A DNA stretch of 64,000 nt from Vicia villosa (GCF_029867415.1 NC_081186.1:109990128-110054127); one strand, 5' to 3'. Counted from the stretch's first letter, positions 35,905 to 47,995 are shown. Notes: generated from the sequence alone by a model not told the origin. Translations and numbers: made by a program.

Positions 35905-36164
35905 AGGATGATTCGACTCCCATACATTTAGATTCGATACATAACACGAAGGAGTCGATTCCCACGTGTTATGAGTTGACTCATACTGAAGCAAATTTTC
36001 TCAAAACTTCTTTATCCACTTGGAGTCAACTCTCATGCAGTATGAGTCAACTCCCTTTCCTTGTAGGTCAACTCCCGCCTCAAATGGGTCGACTCCCACT
36101 ATTTAAAATGTCCAAATTTGTAATTTTGCCACCCTATTTTTTCTGTTTCATTCTTTCACACACT

Positions 36165-36281
<117 letters not shown>

Positions 36282-36525
36282 ATTCATGTATCATTTCTAA
36301 GTGACTGAAACCAAAAATATACAAGGATTTTCATCATATTTATCCTCTCTCATTGCATACATACAATAACTACACATAATCATTTTTGTTGTGTGATCAT
36401 GAGATAGTTTGATAAGGTCCAATTTAGGAATGTGTAATCAAATTAGGATGAGATTTCTTTAGGGGTTTCAAGATAAATCCATTTGGATTTTTCTTCCAAG
36501 ATCAAGGATTGATTTGAGATTTTTT

Positions 36526-36828
36526 CATAAGATTGCGCAATTTGGATTCAGCCGAGTGAAAGCTTTGAAGAACGGGGGTTTCAGTCAAAGCAGTGACGAT
36601 AAACGGAGGATCACTTTGGTAATCTTGGGTCACAATACGTTCGCAATTTGGATTCAGCCGAGTGAAAGCTTTGAAGAACAGCAGTTTATTTCAAATTAAT
36701 AACAGTAACTGGAGGATCATTTTGGTAATCTTGGGTCACGATACGTTCGTAATTTAGATTCAGCCGAGTGAAAGCTTTGAAGAACGGGGGTTTCTGTCAA
36801 AGTAGTAGTGGTAACCGGAGGATCAAAA
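36526..36828 (+). repeat. Minisatellite, 106-bp unit, nearly three copies
   Basis: ATTCAGCCGAGTGAAAGCTT occurs at 36546, 36652 and 36758, exactly 106 bp apart each time; the units also share GGAGGATCA and TTTGGTAATCTTGGGTCAC. It lies between an LTR and the copia pol relic, probably in the leader of that element. Confidence 0.9.
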
Positions 36829-37279
36829 TCAACCACAGGGTTTGAAGGGTTGGATTGCTACTTTTTCTCTTGTAAACTATATTTGCAAAGGTTAATTTTC
36901 ATTATCTCAATTCCTGTGGAATCGAGGGCAGATGTATCCATAGCGAGGCCGATTGGGAAACTACCTAAACAAATCATTGTATGTGTCTCTCTTTTTTTAT
37001 TTTTACCTACAAATTGTGAACACGTTGTTTGTGCAATTGATACAGTGAGATAATCTCTTTGTCTAATATTTTAAGTTGTTTTGTTGAGTTGATTATAAAC
37101 TGTGATTGTAATTGGGTTTTACATATCAACAAAATCATAGAAAAATCTATTTTAAATCGATTGCACACCAAGTGTTCGACAAATTTCTTAAGTCAATTTT
37201 TTCTTGACATTTCATTGGAAATTGACTACTATAGTGTGATTTATATTTAAACATAATTGCTAAAAATATATGGATTTGG

Positions 37280-40200
37280 TTGAGACTTTTGTTGCACCGT
37301 CTATTAGACGGAATCTAATTTATATTTCTATTTTAGACAAATTAGGTTATGCTTGTTAATTTAGAAATAATAAATTTAGTCTCTCATATGAAGTAAATGT
37401 TGTCGGTTTCGGTTCTTTGAATTTTAATCTTTATATGTTGAATATTGAATATCCTTATAACAAAATAATGCAAATAGATTCACATGGTACAAAACGAAAG
37501 TTAAATGAGAATTTTGCCACTTTGTGGCATTAGGGGTTATGATATATCTCTAAATAGAGAATTTAAAGGCTGGTGTTAGAAGGTGTTCTTGGATCCTTGA
37601 TTGTCATACTATTGATTTTGCATTCAATGTATTAAGTATAAGTAAACAAACAAGAGGAATTTCCATGCTGAAAGAGCTAAGGATGTCTTAGAATTAATTC
37701 ATACTGATATATGTGGTCTTTTCCCCATAGGTTCTTGAAATGGACAATGGTATTTTATTACGTTCATAGAAGATTACTTGAGGTACGGCTACCTATATTT
37801 GTTTCATGAGAAATTTCAATCTTTAGATGTACTTACGTCATTCAAAGTTGAGGTTGAACATCAACTTGGAAAGAAAATAAAGGATGTTAAGTCTGAAGAT
37901 GTGAAAAACACTCGAAATGGGGGGGGGGGGTTGAATAAGGTTTTTAACAAACAAAAACTTTGATCACAAACAACTCCCCTCTTCAAATGACAAACTCTTT
38001 ACTCTTGATAATAACTATAGAGTGCAAGAAGGAAAGAACAATGTATGTTTATACTAGTTCACTTGAGAAACCCTCAAGCTAGTCTAGTCCACCCGCCAAG
38101 ATGATTTCCTCTCTCTTAATCGAGGTCTTAATCCATTATAACCAAACTGATTACAATTTCATGGGCAACCACCAATGACTAACACTGCACAAGCTACCCG
38201 CAATTGACTAACAATACAATGCAAAAGCTACCCGCAAGTGACTAACAACAATGCATAGGCAACTGCAAGTGACTAACAACCTTTAAGACTCTCTAGTCCT
38301 AAACTTCTTAAGACTTCTGACCAACAGGTCTCTTGAGGAACAATCAAACAACCGTTTGAATAAGAGTTTGTTTATAGATAAATGCTTCTACACAAGTTGA
38401 ATGTAAATGATATTTCAGATTGTAGACTTAGGAGAATAAAGCTATGAACAGTCTTTTAAGAATGGATATGATCGTGAATTAGCAGCTTCCTCTTGAGTCT
38501 CCAAGCCCTTTATATAGCCAATATAATAATATATCCGTTAGAAGGCATTTCTAGAATTTCCAAAAGTTTTGGCGCCTTGTACGTAGTAGGAGACAAGATA
38601 GTGCGCAACGTCCGTCCTTTCACAGTAGTGGAACGAAACATTTGTCTGTATGTTGTACCCCGTACTATATAACAATGATCTTCTATTCTTCTTGAACTCC
38701 ATAGGCTGGCAGCATGAGTTGGAAGAAAGAAAATAAGCTTTTGGGTCTTCAGAATTCAAGTTTTCAGAGTCTTTAGAACCACGTCTTCAGAGTCTTCAGC
38801 ATTTGGTCTTCAGTATCCTTTATCTTCAGAAACATGAATCTTTAGAGCTTCAAGTCTTCAGAGTCTTTCAGCACTTGGTCTTTAGATTAGTTTCTTCAGA
38901 CTTCGTATCACAGTGACAACTTCAGAGGCTTCTAAAGCGTTTTGCTACTGTTCATCAGAACTTGATATCTTCTGATGTATTGGCCACGCCTTTCATCAGA
39001 TTAAGAACCTGATGTTAAAAGCTCAAAGAAACAAACATTAGAGTACCAAAATTTTTCATGCAAACATACTCATTGTTATCATCAAAACTCAGAGATATAT
39101 TGTTGAACCAAATCTTATTCTAAAAAAAATCAATCGTGGTTGTGAATATTATGGTCGATATTATGGATCAGGGTAAAAACGTCCAGTGCTGTTTGGATTT
39201 TTCCTCACTGAGTATGGAATTTTTTCGCAATACACAATACCAGGAAAACCCAACATGAATGGAGTTGCATAAAAATGAAACCGGACTCCTAAAGATACGT
39301 CAAGGAGTATGATTAGTCATTCTTCTATTCCGAAATCATTATAGGGAGGGGCATTAAAAACCACAGTGTATATCCTTAATAGAGTACATAGTAAAGTTGT
39401 AGCTAAAATCTCTTATGAGTTGTAGACTAGGAAAAAGCCCAACAATTGGCACCTGCACGTTTTAGGATTCCTAGATGAAGTGAGGCCTTATAGGCCTCAT
39501 AAATGTAAATTGGACATAAAGACAAATAGTTATTATTTTATTGGATACGCTGAATGCTCTTATGGGTACAATTTTTCGAAACAGGAAATGTTTAATTCCT
39601 TGAGGATGTAGAGTTTAGAAGGTAAGGAAGCTTAAGAAGTGTTGTCTTTGATGAAGAAACTGTTTCTCACAATGATCAAGTATTTGTTGTACCTATCTTT
39701 GTTCCAAAAATAAATCCTAAAATAATCAATGATATTATTCGTAAAATCCCTCAAGAACAAGACAGTGTTGAGTTTCTTTCCCCAAGCACCACCTATATTC
39801 AAATTATACTACCTCAAGTGTCCCCGTTAAGAATATCCACTATTGAGATGGAGAGTGCAATTTCAGATGATTATGTTGTATTTCTTCAAAAATATCAGGA
39901 TGGTATTGGTTTGACTGAGGAAGATCCTATCAACTTTATTCAATCTATACATAGTCCAAACTCTCTTAAGTGTGTCAATGACATGAAGGATAAGGTGAAA
40001 CTGATGGCTGACAATGATGTTAAAGATCTCATTAAATTACTAGAAGGAAATAAAATCATTGGTTGTAAATAGATATTTAAAACAAAAAGGGATTTGAAGG
40101 GTTATATTGAAAGATATAAAGCTCATATTGTTTTTAAAGGCTTTACTTTAAAGGAAGGCATTGATTATACAAAAATATCTCTCTCTAGTTTCTTCAAAAT

Positions 40201-41444
40201 ACTCTTTTAGGATCATGATGACATTAATAGCTCATTTTTATTTAGTGTTGTATCAGATGGATGTAAGTACTACGTAGCAAAAATTGAAGAGACAATATAT
40301 ATGGTGCAACCAAAAAACTTTGTGTCAGAAGACCCAAAGTCTGTGGTTTTCAAACTAAAAAAATCCATCTATGGCTTTAAATAGGCTTCCCATTAATGAT
40401 ATTAAAAATTTCATTAAGTTATATTCTCATTTGGTTTTGAGGTTAATCCAGTTGATAATTGTGTGTACCAAAAGTTTAGTGGGAGTAAATTCATTTTATT
40501 GGTACCAAAAGTTCAGTTGCACGAGACCAAGAGATTTCTCACAAATAATTTTGAGATTAAAGATCTCGGGAATGCTTCCTTTGTCTTAGGAATTTAAAAA
40601 CTTAGAGACTGCTCTCGAGGTTTTTTAGGATTTTCAAAGAGAAACTAGATTGATAAAGTTGAAAGATAGCTAACCAAGAGACACACCTGTTGTTAGAGAA
40701 GACAACTTTAGTCACAAATAGTTCCCTACTATGGATCTTGAAAAAAATACGATATGCATAAGGTTCCATATGCATTAGTTGTGGGATGTTTTATGTATGC
40801 TCAAGTTTGCACACATCCTAACTTAGCATTCATTGTAGGAGTTCTTAACATATATCTAAGCAACCCTGGTAAGTAGTACTGAATAAAGTAAATAGCATAA
40901 TGTGCTACTTAAAGAGAACAAGAGACTTCGTGTTCACTTATCAAAAGTCAAATAACTTTGAGATCATTGGGTGTTCTGACTCTAATTTTACAAGATGCCC
41001 GGATAGCAGATGTTCCACATCTGGTTATATATTTCTCTTGGCTAGAGGAGCCGTCTCCTAGAAGTCTTCCAAACATTAGTAGCTCCCTCCATCATTGTAG
41101 TAGAGTTTGTGGCTTGGTTTGAGGCATCAAATCATGCAATTTTGCAACGGAACTTTGTCACAGACCTACACATCTTTGGGAGCATCGAAAGGCCCTTAAA
41201 GGTTTATTGTGACAATAGTGCAATTGTTCTACACTCCAAAAATAATATGAGATTTACAAAATCAAAATTGATTGATATTAAGTATCTTGTTGTGAAAGAA
41301 AGAATTCAGGAGAAGCAAATTTTGATAGAACATAAAGAGACAGATTTAATGCTAGTTTATCCACTAATTAAATGTTTGACACCTAAGGCTTTTCATGGGC
41401 ATGTTGCTTATATGGGTCTTGGTTTTGAGATTTTCTTAGATTAA
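37280..41444 (+). pseudogene. Ty1-copia gag-pol relic (integrase, RT, RNase H), interrupted and degenerate
   Basis: Order of recognisable blocks: GAG-pre-integrase and integrase core (about 37500-37900: HTDICG-like, then RYGYLYLFHEKFQSLDVL and VEHQLGKKIKDVKS); after an inserted LTR, the rest of integrase (39130-39450: EYYGRY, PNMNGVA, PYRPHKCKLDIK); the linker to 40070; reverse transcriptase (40080-40380: ERYKAHIVFKGF, EETIYMVQPKNF, VFKLKKSIYGFK); RT end (40400-40590); and RNase H (41109-41444: WFEASNHAILQRNF, PLKVYCDNSAIV, KSKLIDIKYLVVKE). At least ten stops and several frameshifts separate these blocks and the YVDD region is not recognisable. The element is long dead. Confidence 0.75.
37900..39131 (-). 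mobile_element. Solo LTR inserted in the copia integrase
   Basis: The integrase codons KDVKSE(D) are cut at about 37899 and resume with RGCEYYGRY at about 39131. The left border TGTGAAAAACACTCGAAATG followed by a G run and TTGAATAAGG, and the right border ATCAAAACTCAG...CTTATTCTAA, are the reverse complement of an LTR (start TTAGAATAAG, end TTTTTCACA). Internal simple repeats: AAGTGACTAACAACAATGCA-type (38170-38290) and CTTCAGAGTCTT-type (38740-38900). I could not find an exact target duplication. Confidence 0.65.
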
Positions 41445-41922
41445 TGAGAGTCTTTTTCTTATTTTTCTATGTTTTATACTTTGGTTTTATTTTGGTACAA
41501 ACTTTATGTTATGTTTGATTTTCTGCAGAAATAAAAGCTCATGAGGTACTATTGTTATAACAATGTTACGTTTTTTTTTGTTATGTGCAAATATTTTAAA
41601 TTTGAATTGCACTTGAGGAGTTTCGGTTTGATCTCACTAAGAACTTAAGTAGGAAAAGTTCAAAATATGCATGATTTAGAGATCACATTGCATGAAATTT
41701 CTATGTCACTCATCCATATCAATATATGTTCTCAAGCACATTGATGTGGTGGTCGTTAGGGTTCTGTCACATTATACGTCAGTGACGACAGCCGCGGTGG
41801 TCCTATTATTGATGTATGAGGTGGACCAGATTGTAAAATTGAAATCTAAGGATAGATAACAATCGGATTTGCACCTAAAATATATGATCTAATTATTAAG
41901 ATATATCGCCCAAGGGAGAGAT

Positions 41923-42600
41923 TGTTGACATATTTTTAAATATTATTTTAATTATATTAGTTATTTTATCAAATTATGTGTCTTTAACAATTACATGATC
42001 AAATAAAGTTAAAAGGCTAATTAGATTTCATTTAGAAATTAATTAATTTAATTAATTAGATATAAGCTCAAATATGAGTGAATGTCATGATGACCTATTC
42101 GAAATAATGAGAACTCTAATTGGTCTCCACTGTATTGTACAAAAGTAATTATCTTCTTTTCCTAAACCGAAGAATATTTAAGGCATTAGAAATATTGGTT
42201 ATCCCTATGATTCAGGATTATAAGATTTTTTTTCAATAGATTTAGATATTTTTAAAATTATCTTATAAGCCTTTTAATTTTATATATGCGTTAGATTATA
42301 GGTTATATTTTTAGATTATATGTTATATTTTGTTCAAGGATGTATGTTTGATTGAGAGCTTTTGATTAATTCTAACAACTCTCTTATGAACGGACCTGAA
42401 TCCTCTGCAGCCTTTTCTATACTGCCCTCTCTTCTGCATTAAATTGAACCTTTAGATTATATCATATTCATATTAATTTTCTAATCAGTACCTATCAACC
42501 ATTGATTTGGAGCTGTATAATGAGCAGAAGTAAAAGGGCAGGAGACGATCCATGCTCCTCTTATGGACTTGGGGACTAGGGAAAGAGGAGATTGTTAATT
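41923..42600 (+). mobile_element. Probable 3' LTR of the copia relic
   Basis: CCAAGGGAGAGAT at 41910-41922 is a polypurine tract of the copia type and is followed by TGTTGACATATTTTTAAATA. It lies about 480 bp after RNase H, the usual place. The LTR end is not identified; a second purine run, GGGAAAGAGGAGATTGTTAA (42576-42595), may belong to another LTR start. Confidence 0.5.
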
Positions 42601-42689
42601 TTTTTTTTTGAATTTTTCAAAATTATCAGGCTTGAAATTCTTCTATGTCAACATCTTTTGTATTCTTCTTAGTAGGATTGTTCAAAAAA

Positions 42690-43015
42690 TTTAAGAATTG
42701 AACTGAACTGTCGAGTCGAATCGAACTGAAGTTAAAATAATTGAACTGTTAAGTTTGATTCATGAACCAAACCATAATACAAAACTGAAATTGAACCGAA
42801 CTAAAATTGAAACTGAACTCGAGCCTAACTAAAATTGAAAATAAAAAAATTCTTAAAACAAGTTGAAATTAAAAAAAAATAAAATTTAACGGTTCAGTTT
42901 TTTAATAAACGATTCGGTTTGAGAAAAATTGTCTTATAACAGTTCAGTACAGTTTAAAATTTAAAAACGGAATACTAAATCAATAATTTTAGTTCGGTTC
43001 GATTCAATTTTTCCG
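42690..43015. repeat. Irregular GAACTGAA/TTCGGTTC repeats with foldback potential
   Basis: Left part has GAACTGAACTGTCGAGTCGA and several AATTGAACCGAAC-like units; right part has the inverse form TTCGGTTCGATTCAATTTTT. Arms are diverged; this could be an old foldback element. Confidence 0.5.
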
Positions 43016-44794
43016 TGAAATGTATAATGCACAATCTTCATTTTTAGAAGGCCTTTTGAGTATGTTTTTTAATTTGGAGGTTCTTATTTATCTCCAAAAG
43101 AGATCTGCTTCATACTGCAATTGTTTTGGCTGGTTCACATATATAGATCATTTGAAAAAAGAGAAACTTTTGCATTTTATCACAAACAATTTGCAATAAT
43201 ATAATTGTTAGACACATCGAAAGTACTTATTTTGTGGTGGTTAAAAGCTAAGATTTCAAGTATGTTTTTTAGTCTAATTCTTGATGGAATAACATCGAGT
43301 TTATCTTGGTTACTATATTTTCTAATTTTATGGCTTTTGTTGCGCTTTTTCATTTTAATATTCTTTTTTTCTTGGCATTTTATCAGCTCAATTTTTGACA
43401 TATCTTATACTTGAATATTTTTTATTATATGATTTTGACTTATTTAAACACAAATTCAATATCATCAAAAATAACAAAAAGATGAATCTACGAATTTACA
43501 GCATAAATATATATATTTTTTTTTTCTCGGTTTCTATCAGATATTGAATCTTAATGATTATAAAAATATTATTTTGACTTATTGTAAAAGTGACTTTTTC
43601 AACAAAATCTTAATAAATTAATTATCTTTCTAAATGAATCCTAATCATATTTTACTTATTTTTCACAACTTTAGTCTAATCAACTAACCATCCTCCAACA
43701 CCCATTATACAAAAGGAAACAAACTACGTGTCGTGTATAAACACATGCAACAAACCAATCAAGACACGTGTACGGTGAAAACAATATTCACCAGAATCAG
43801 AGTCTCATCAAGCTACGATACCAAAAACAGTGCCACGTGTCGTAAGATTCAATTTTTGCTTTAATCGTACGTTGGAAACGACAGTGCCACGTAGCAAGAA
43901 AGAAACACAAAACTCAATGGAAAAGGACAACGTAATGGGATTCTATGTTTTTGTAATATGGGATGTGGCGTGAGGTTATTGGTTGATGGTTGGTTGAGTT
44001 AAAATTCGTGTCTCTTGGGAACTGATTTGATTGGACGTTTAATGTTTTAATATTTTGTTTTTTATTTTGGTATAAATCAAATATTTTCTCTCGAGCTTTA
44101 TAAGATTATAATGAAAAAAAATTTCAGAGACAACAATAAATAAATAAAATTTAAAAAGGTTTAACACTGCTGCTTGTTCAGAGATAATCAAACCTATAAT
44201 CTCTGTTTTTTTTTCAATCATGATATCCGACCTTACAATCGAGACCGACTAATTTAAGAAGATTAATTTCACCGTCAATCAACAGAGTTGTTGTTAAAGT
44301 CAGAGTTAGAGCATAATTCTGTATGAACTAAGCCAATACCAAAATAATATTTAAATTTTTTAATGGAAAATTGAGGGAGTTTGAATTTTTATTTTTTAAG
44401 GTTTTTTTTGTTGTGAAAGGGAAATATTCGAATTGAAGAATGAAAGATGGGCACGAAGTGTTGAGACTGTAGGTGACAGTGACCTAACCTAACGATGTCG
44501 TTTTCGGAGTTGAGGCTAAGCTGAATTGGTTTGGCTTTGAGTTAGTGGCTTATGGATTTGAAAGGTTTGGCTTCGTTTTGTTTATTACTATGGTCAAGTT
44601 TGGAAGAGTGTATATGCGTATACAGTGACGATGGTATATGAAGGCTAAATTCATGTGGGGATGAGTAAATTATTTTTTTATAAAAAAAATAAAGAAATAA
44701 ATTTTTGGTATATGGCTATGATTATGTATTAAGTTATACTAGTAAGTATTTATTTTGTTTGGACCTTCCAAATTTGAGGGAAAGAAATTTTGAT
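43016..44794. other. Gene-free stretch with a G-box/ABRE cluster
   Basis: No coding frame is convincing. The only structured part is the ACGTG cluster at 43726-43893, listed separately. Confidence 0.5.
43726..43893. promoter_or_regulatory. Cluster of ACGTG (ABRE/G-box) motifs
   Basis: Four ACGT-core elements in 170 bp: CTACGTGTCGT, GACACGTGTAC, GCCACGTGTCG and GCCACGTAGC. Such density is typical of ABA- or stress-responsive promoters bound by bZIP factors. No gene start follows on either strand within 1 kb that I can support, so it could be a promoter relic or a distal element. Confidence 0.4.
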
Positions 44795-46499
44795 GAGAAT
44801 TTCTTTGCCAACCTCCCTACCTTCTAGTCCACCTCTGGTGAAAATTTCATACTATCCCTGATTTCAGAAATGCATTTCTGAAATGCAAGAAAAAGGTGTT
44901 TTCGGATATGCATCTCCGAAAACGTCTTTTTTTTTGAAAAAATTGTCTTCTTTCGGAAGTTCATTTTCGAAAACAGCATTTCGGAAGTGAACTTCCGAAA
45001 TACTGCGCGTTCTACAGATTTATTAAAACACTCCCCCTCCCCCATTCATTTATCCTAACTCAAATCAAAAACAAGCAAAGGCGAAAGTTTGTGCAAACAC
45101 ACTTCCAAGGCTGCATCAAGGCTCCAATCACATTGCTATACAACATTCAAAAGCCCACAAATCACTCAATTTGTAAGTTTTAAATTTGTTAGATTCATTA
45201 TTCAAATGCATGTTATTTAGGGTTTCAATTGCATAAATGATATATGGACTGGTTGTTAGTAGTATTTAGGTTGTTTAGAAGCTTTTTGAATTGGTTTTAT
45301 GTTTGATTTTGGGGTCTGCCATGGAAGTTTCAGAAAACCCCATCGCAGGGATGTTTCGGAAGTTCATTTCCGAAAACACCTCCATCCCAGTTTTCGGAAA
45401 TGAACTTCCGAATTGTATCAGAAGTTCAAATTTTTTAGTTTTTTATTTTGTCTCGCATATTAATCGATTTCAATTGTTTACAGGAACATGTCAGACAACC
45501 AACCAGCACGCATCAGACAGGGTAGGGAGACCCAGACTGCGTCAGCTACACAGGGTAGGGAGTGTCCGTTTTAATTTGCAAGTACTTTATTTTTAACGCC
45601 TTTGTTTATTGTGCCTGTTTCTTTGAAGTTTGTGTGCATGTGTTCTGCTTCACCTCCTTTGTTCTTTAATGACTTGTCTGTTTCCCAAGCGTTTTTGTCC
45701 CCTTTCTTCTTTTATAAAAGGAGGTCTCATGGACCTTTCTTTCTTCATTTTTACGCAGGAATGGGTGGCGCTAGGGGAAAAAAGGAGGTGAAGGAGAAGA
45801 AGAAGGTTTCGACCGGCTCTACTTCGTGCTCTCGCGGAGTGAAGGAGGTGAAGGAGAAGAAGAAGGTTTCGACCGGCTCTACTTCTCGTTCCCAGGGGGG
45901 CCGGGGCCCGGATGCTCAAGCTCAACTATCTGGCGTGAGAGTCGTGGTTGATGCTGATGGTTCTGAGACTGAGTGGGATGAGGATTGGTATCAGTATCTT
46001 CATTCGGAGGAGTTCGCTCGTCGGGCAAAATAATGTGTTTTTGTTTTGTTTGATGTGTATTTTGTAACGCTCGTCGGGCAGAATAACGTGTTTTTGTTTT
46101 GTTTGACGTGTTTTGTTTTGTTTTGTTTTGATTTCGGATTGTATCTTTCGCACAGTGTTTTTGGATTTTATTTATCATATTAGTATTTTCTGTTTATATG
46201 TCGCTTATTTTATTTGCCGTTTGCGTTTAATTAAAATGCGAGACTGTTTAAGAAAAAACATAAAAAAAAACACAGTTTCTGCATAATTCGGAAATGAACA
46301 TCCGAATTCACCCCCATGAGGTGTTTTCGGAAGTTCATCTCCGAAGACACCCCCCATGAGGTGTTTTCGGAGATGCACTTCCGAATTATGGAAATTTAAA
46401 AAAAAAAAAAAACGCTTCGGAAGTTCATTTCCGAAGTAGGGGTATTTTCGGATTTTCGCTGGGGGTGACCCCCATAGGGAGGTGGCTAAAGAAATTTTC
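44795..46499. mobile_element. Non-autonomous MULE/hAT-like element with ten 20-bp palindromes
   Basis: Ends GAGAATTTCTTTGCCAACCT and, on the other strand, GAAAATTTCTTTAGCCACCT, both followed by CCCTA. ATTTTGAT flanks both sides (44787-44794 and 46500-46507), a perfect 8-bp target duplication; a ninth base does not match, so hAT (8 bp) and Mutator (9 bp) both remain possible. Inside are ten copies of a 20-bp palindrome of the form TTCGGAAGTTCATTTCCGAA: six in the left 620 bp and four in the right 215 bp. No transposase is encoded. Confidence 0.85.
45291..46033 (+). pseudogene. Coding-like passenger sequence inside the element
   Basis: Parts of this stretch look like protein-coding DNA: higher GC, an ATG at 45487 followed by SDNQPARIRQGRETQTASAT, and from about 45761 MGGARGKKEVKEKKKVSTGS, with a 63-bp direct repeat (about 45779-45900) that doubles KEVKEKKKVSTGSTS. 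The end reads DADGSETEWDEDWYQYLHSEEF. The parts are in different frames and may be exons or a broken captured gene. I do not recognise the protein. A lysine-rich, glycine/serine-rich chain with an acidic C-terminus is all that can be said. Confidence 0.4.
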
Positions 46500-46537
46500 A
46501 TTTTGATAATCTAAAATTCAACATAGAAGGTAATTAA

Positions 46538-47364
46538 GGCACTGTTTGGTTCAAATGAGGGGGAGGGGAGGGGAGGGATTTTAATGGAGGGAAGGGAAGG
46601 GGAGGGGAGGGGAGGGATTTTTTGTAATTATATATATGTTTGGTTCAAAACAGGGGAGGGGAGGGGAAGGAAGGGATTTCGTTTAAAAATATGTTTGGTT
46701 CACGAGGGGAGGGGAGGGATTTTAATAATAATTTACAATTTTATCCTTGTAATTTTATATAAGTGATATGATATTCAATTGTAAAAATTTCATAAATATT
46801 TTCTTGGAAATAATATTTGTATAACTGAGTGATTAAAAATTCATAACTTATAGCATAATATTAAAAAAATTGAGTGCACTTGATTCGTGTTATAACTCTC
46901 GACACAAAATAAACTATGCGTTGATAACAACTCCTGAATACATAAAATAAATTATAATAAAAAAAAGAAACTATAGTAGTTATAATTTTTATTAAATAAA
47001 AAAAATAAAAATAATTTGAAGGTGAAGAATAATTATAATAAGTTGATGGAAGACTTGGAAGCAATAGAGAAAAAATTACAAAAAGAAAAGTAGGAACATG
47101 AAAGAAAATAATAATTTTAAAATAATAAAATAAAATTGAGGATATTTTAGTAAATATATTAATTTAATTAATATTAAAACTCAGATCCCCTCCCCTCCCC
47201 TCCGAATCCCCCCGATTCGGGGGAACGCAAAAAGTGTCATTTGGAGGGATTTTACTCCCCTCCCCTCCTCTCCCCTCCTGAAAATTGAACCAAACACATT
47301 TCATTTTAAATATTCCCTTCCCTCCCCTCCCCTCCCCTCGCTTTACCTCGAACCAAACACCTCC
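46538..47364. mobile_element. PIF/Harbinger (Tourist-like) element with G-rich terminal arms
   Basis: Flanked by TAA on both sides (46535-46537 and 47365-47367). Left end GGCACTGTTTGGTTC, right end on the other strand GGAGGTGTTTGGTTC. TGTTTGGTTC termini with a TAA target duplication are typical of Tourist-like MITEs. Both arms carry arrays of GGGGAGGGGAGGGGAGGGA (right arm as the C-rich complement), also repeated at internal TTTGGTTC sites near 46640 and 46690. The middle is AT-rich and non-coding. Confidence 0.85.
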
Positions 47365-47367
47365 TAA

Positions 47368-47987
47368 GTCTTATAGGAAAAATTGTTTTAATTAAAATTT
47401 TGTTATGAAACTCACAAAATTAATATAGAGATGAAGGATACATGGAGGAGAGAAAGAGAAGATAGAAAATAATAGTGTATTATCTTCTTTCAAAAGTATA
47501 ATTTACATCACAATGTGAGTCTTATTTATAGGATCCAAGTAAGATGGAAAGTCACATATATTAATGGGGAATAGGAAGATGAAAAAGAAGAATAAGGATG
47601 GACATCCACTTTAATCTTTATTCATAACAAATTTGAATTTATTATGCCAAATATTTTTTCTTTTAAAAGATTTTTGATACGCGGTTGTGTTAAATTTTAT
47701 TTAAAATGAATTTTGTTGTTTGTTGTAGTTATTTAAGTCTCTACATTCACATGTCGAGACTATCTGGTTTTTAACGGAAAAATAATAATATTCTTTACAA
47801 TATTTTGTTTAAGGTTCTACCTAATCGATTGAGCTTAGTTATTGTAGGAAGATATTTGGATGTTGTGATTTTGTAAGAAGGTATTAGAATGTTGTGATGA
47901 GAAATACTACTCCAAATACCTTCCTACAAGGAAATGGAGTAATAAGGAGTGTATTTAGCTTGTTTCAACTTCCGTTCTTATTGACAG
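47368..47987. other. Spacer without a recognisable gene
   Basis: AT-rich. A short inverted similarity between GTAGGAAGATATTTGGATG (47845) and CAAATACCTTCCTACAAGG (47914) could form a weak hairpin. Confidence 0.4.
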
Positions 47988-47995
47988 GTCCTGAT

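Noticed and set aside
45602..46033. 143-codon frame as a complete host gene
   Set aside because: Its first part is a frame extension through non-coding DNA, and the whole lies between the ends of a transposon. It is kept only as a passenger sequence.
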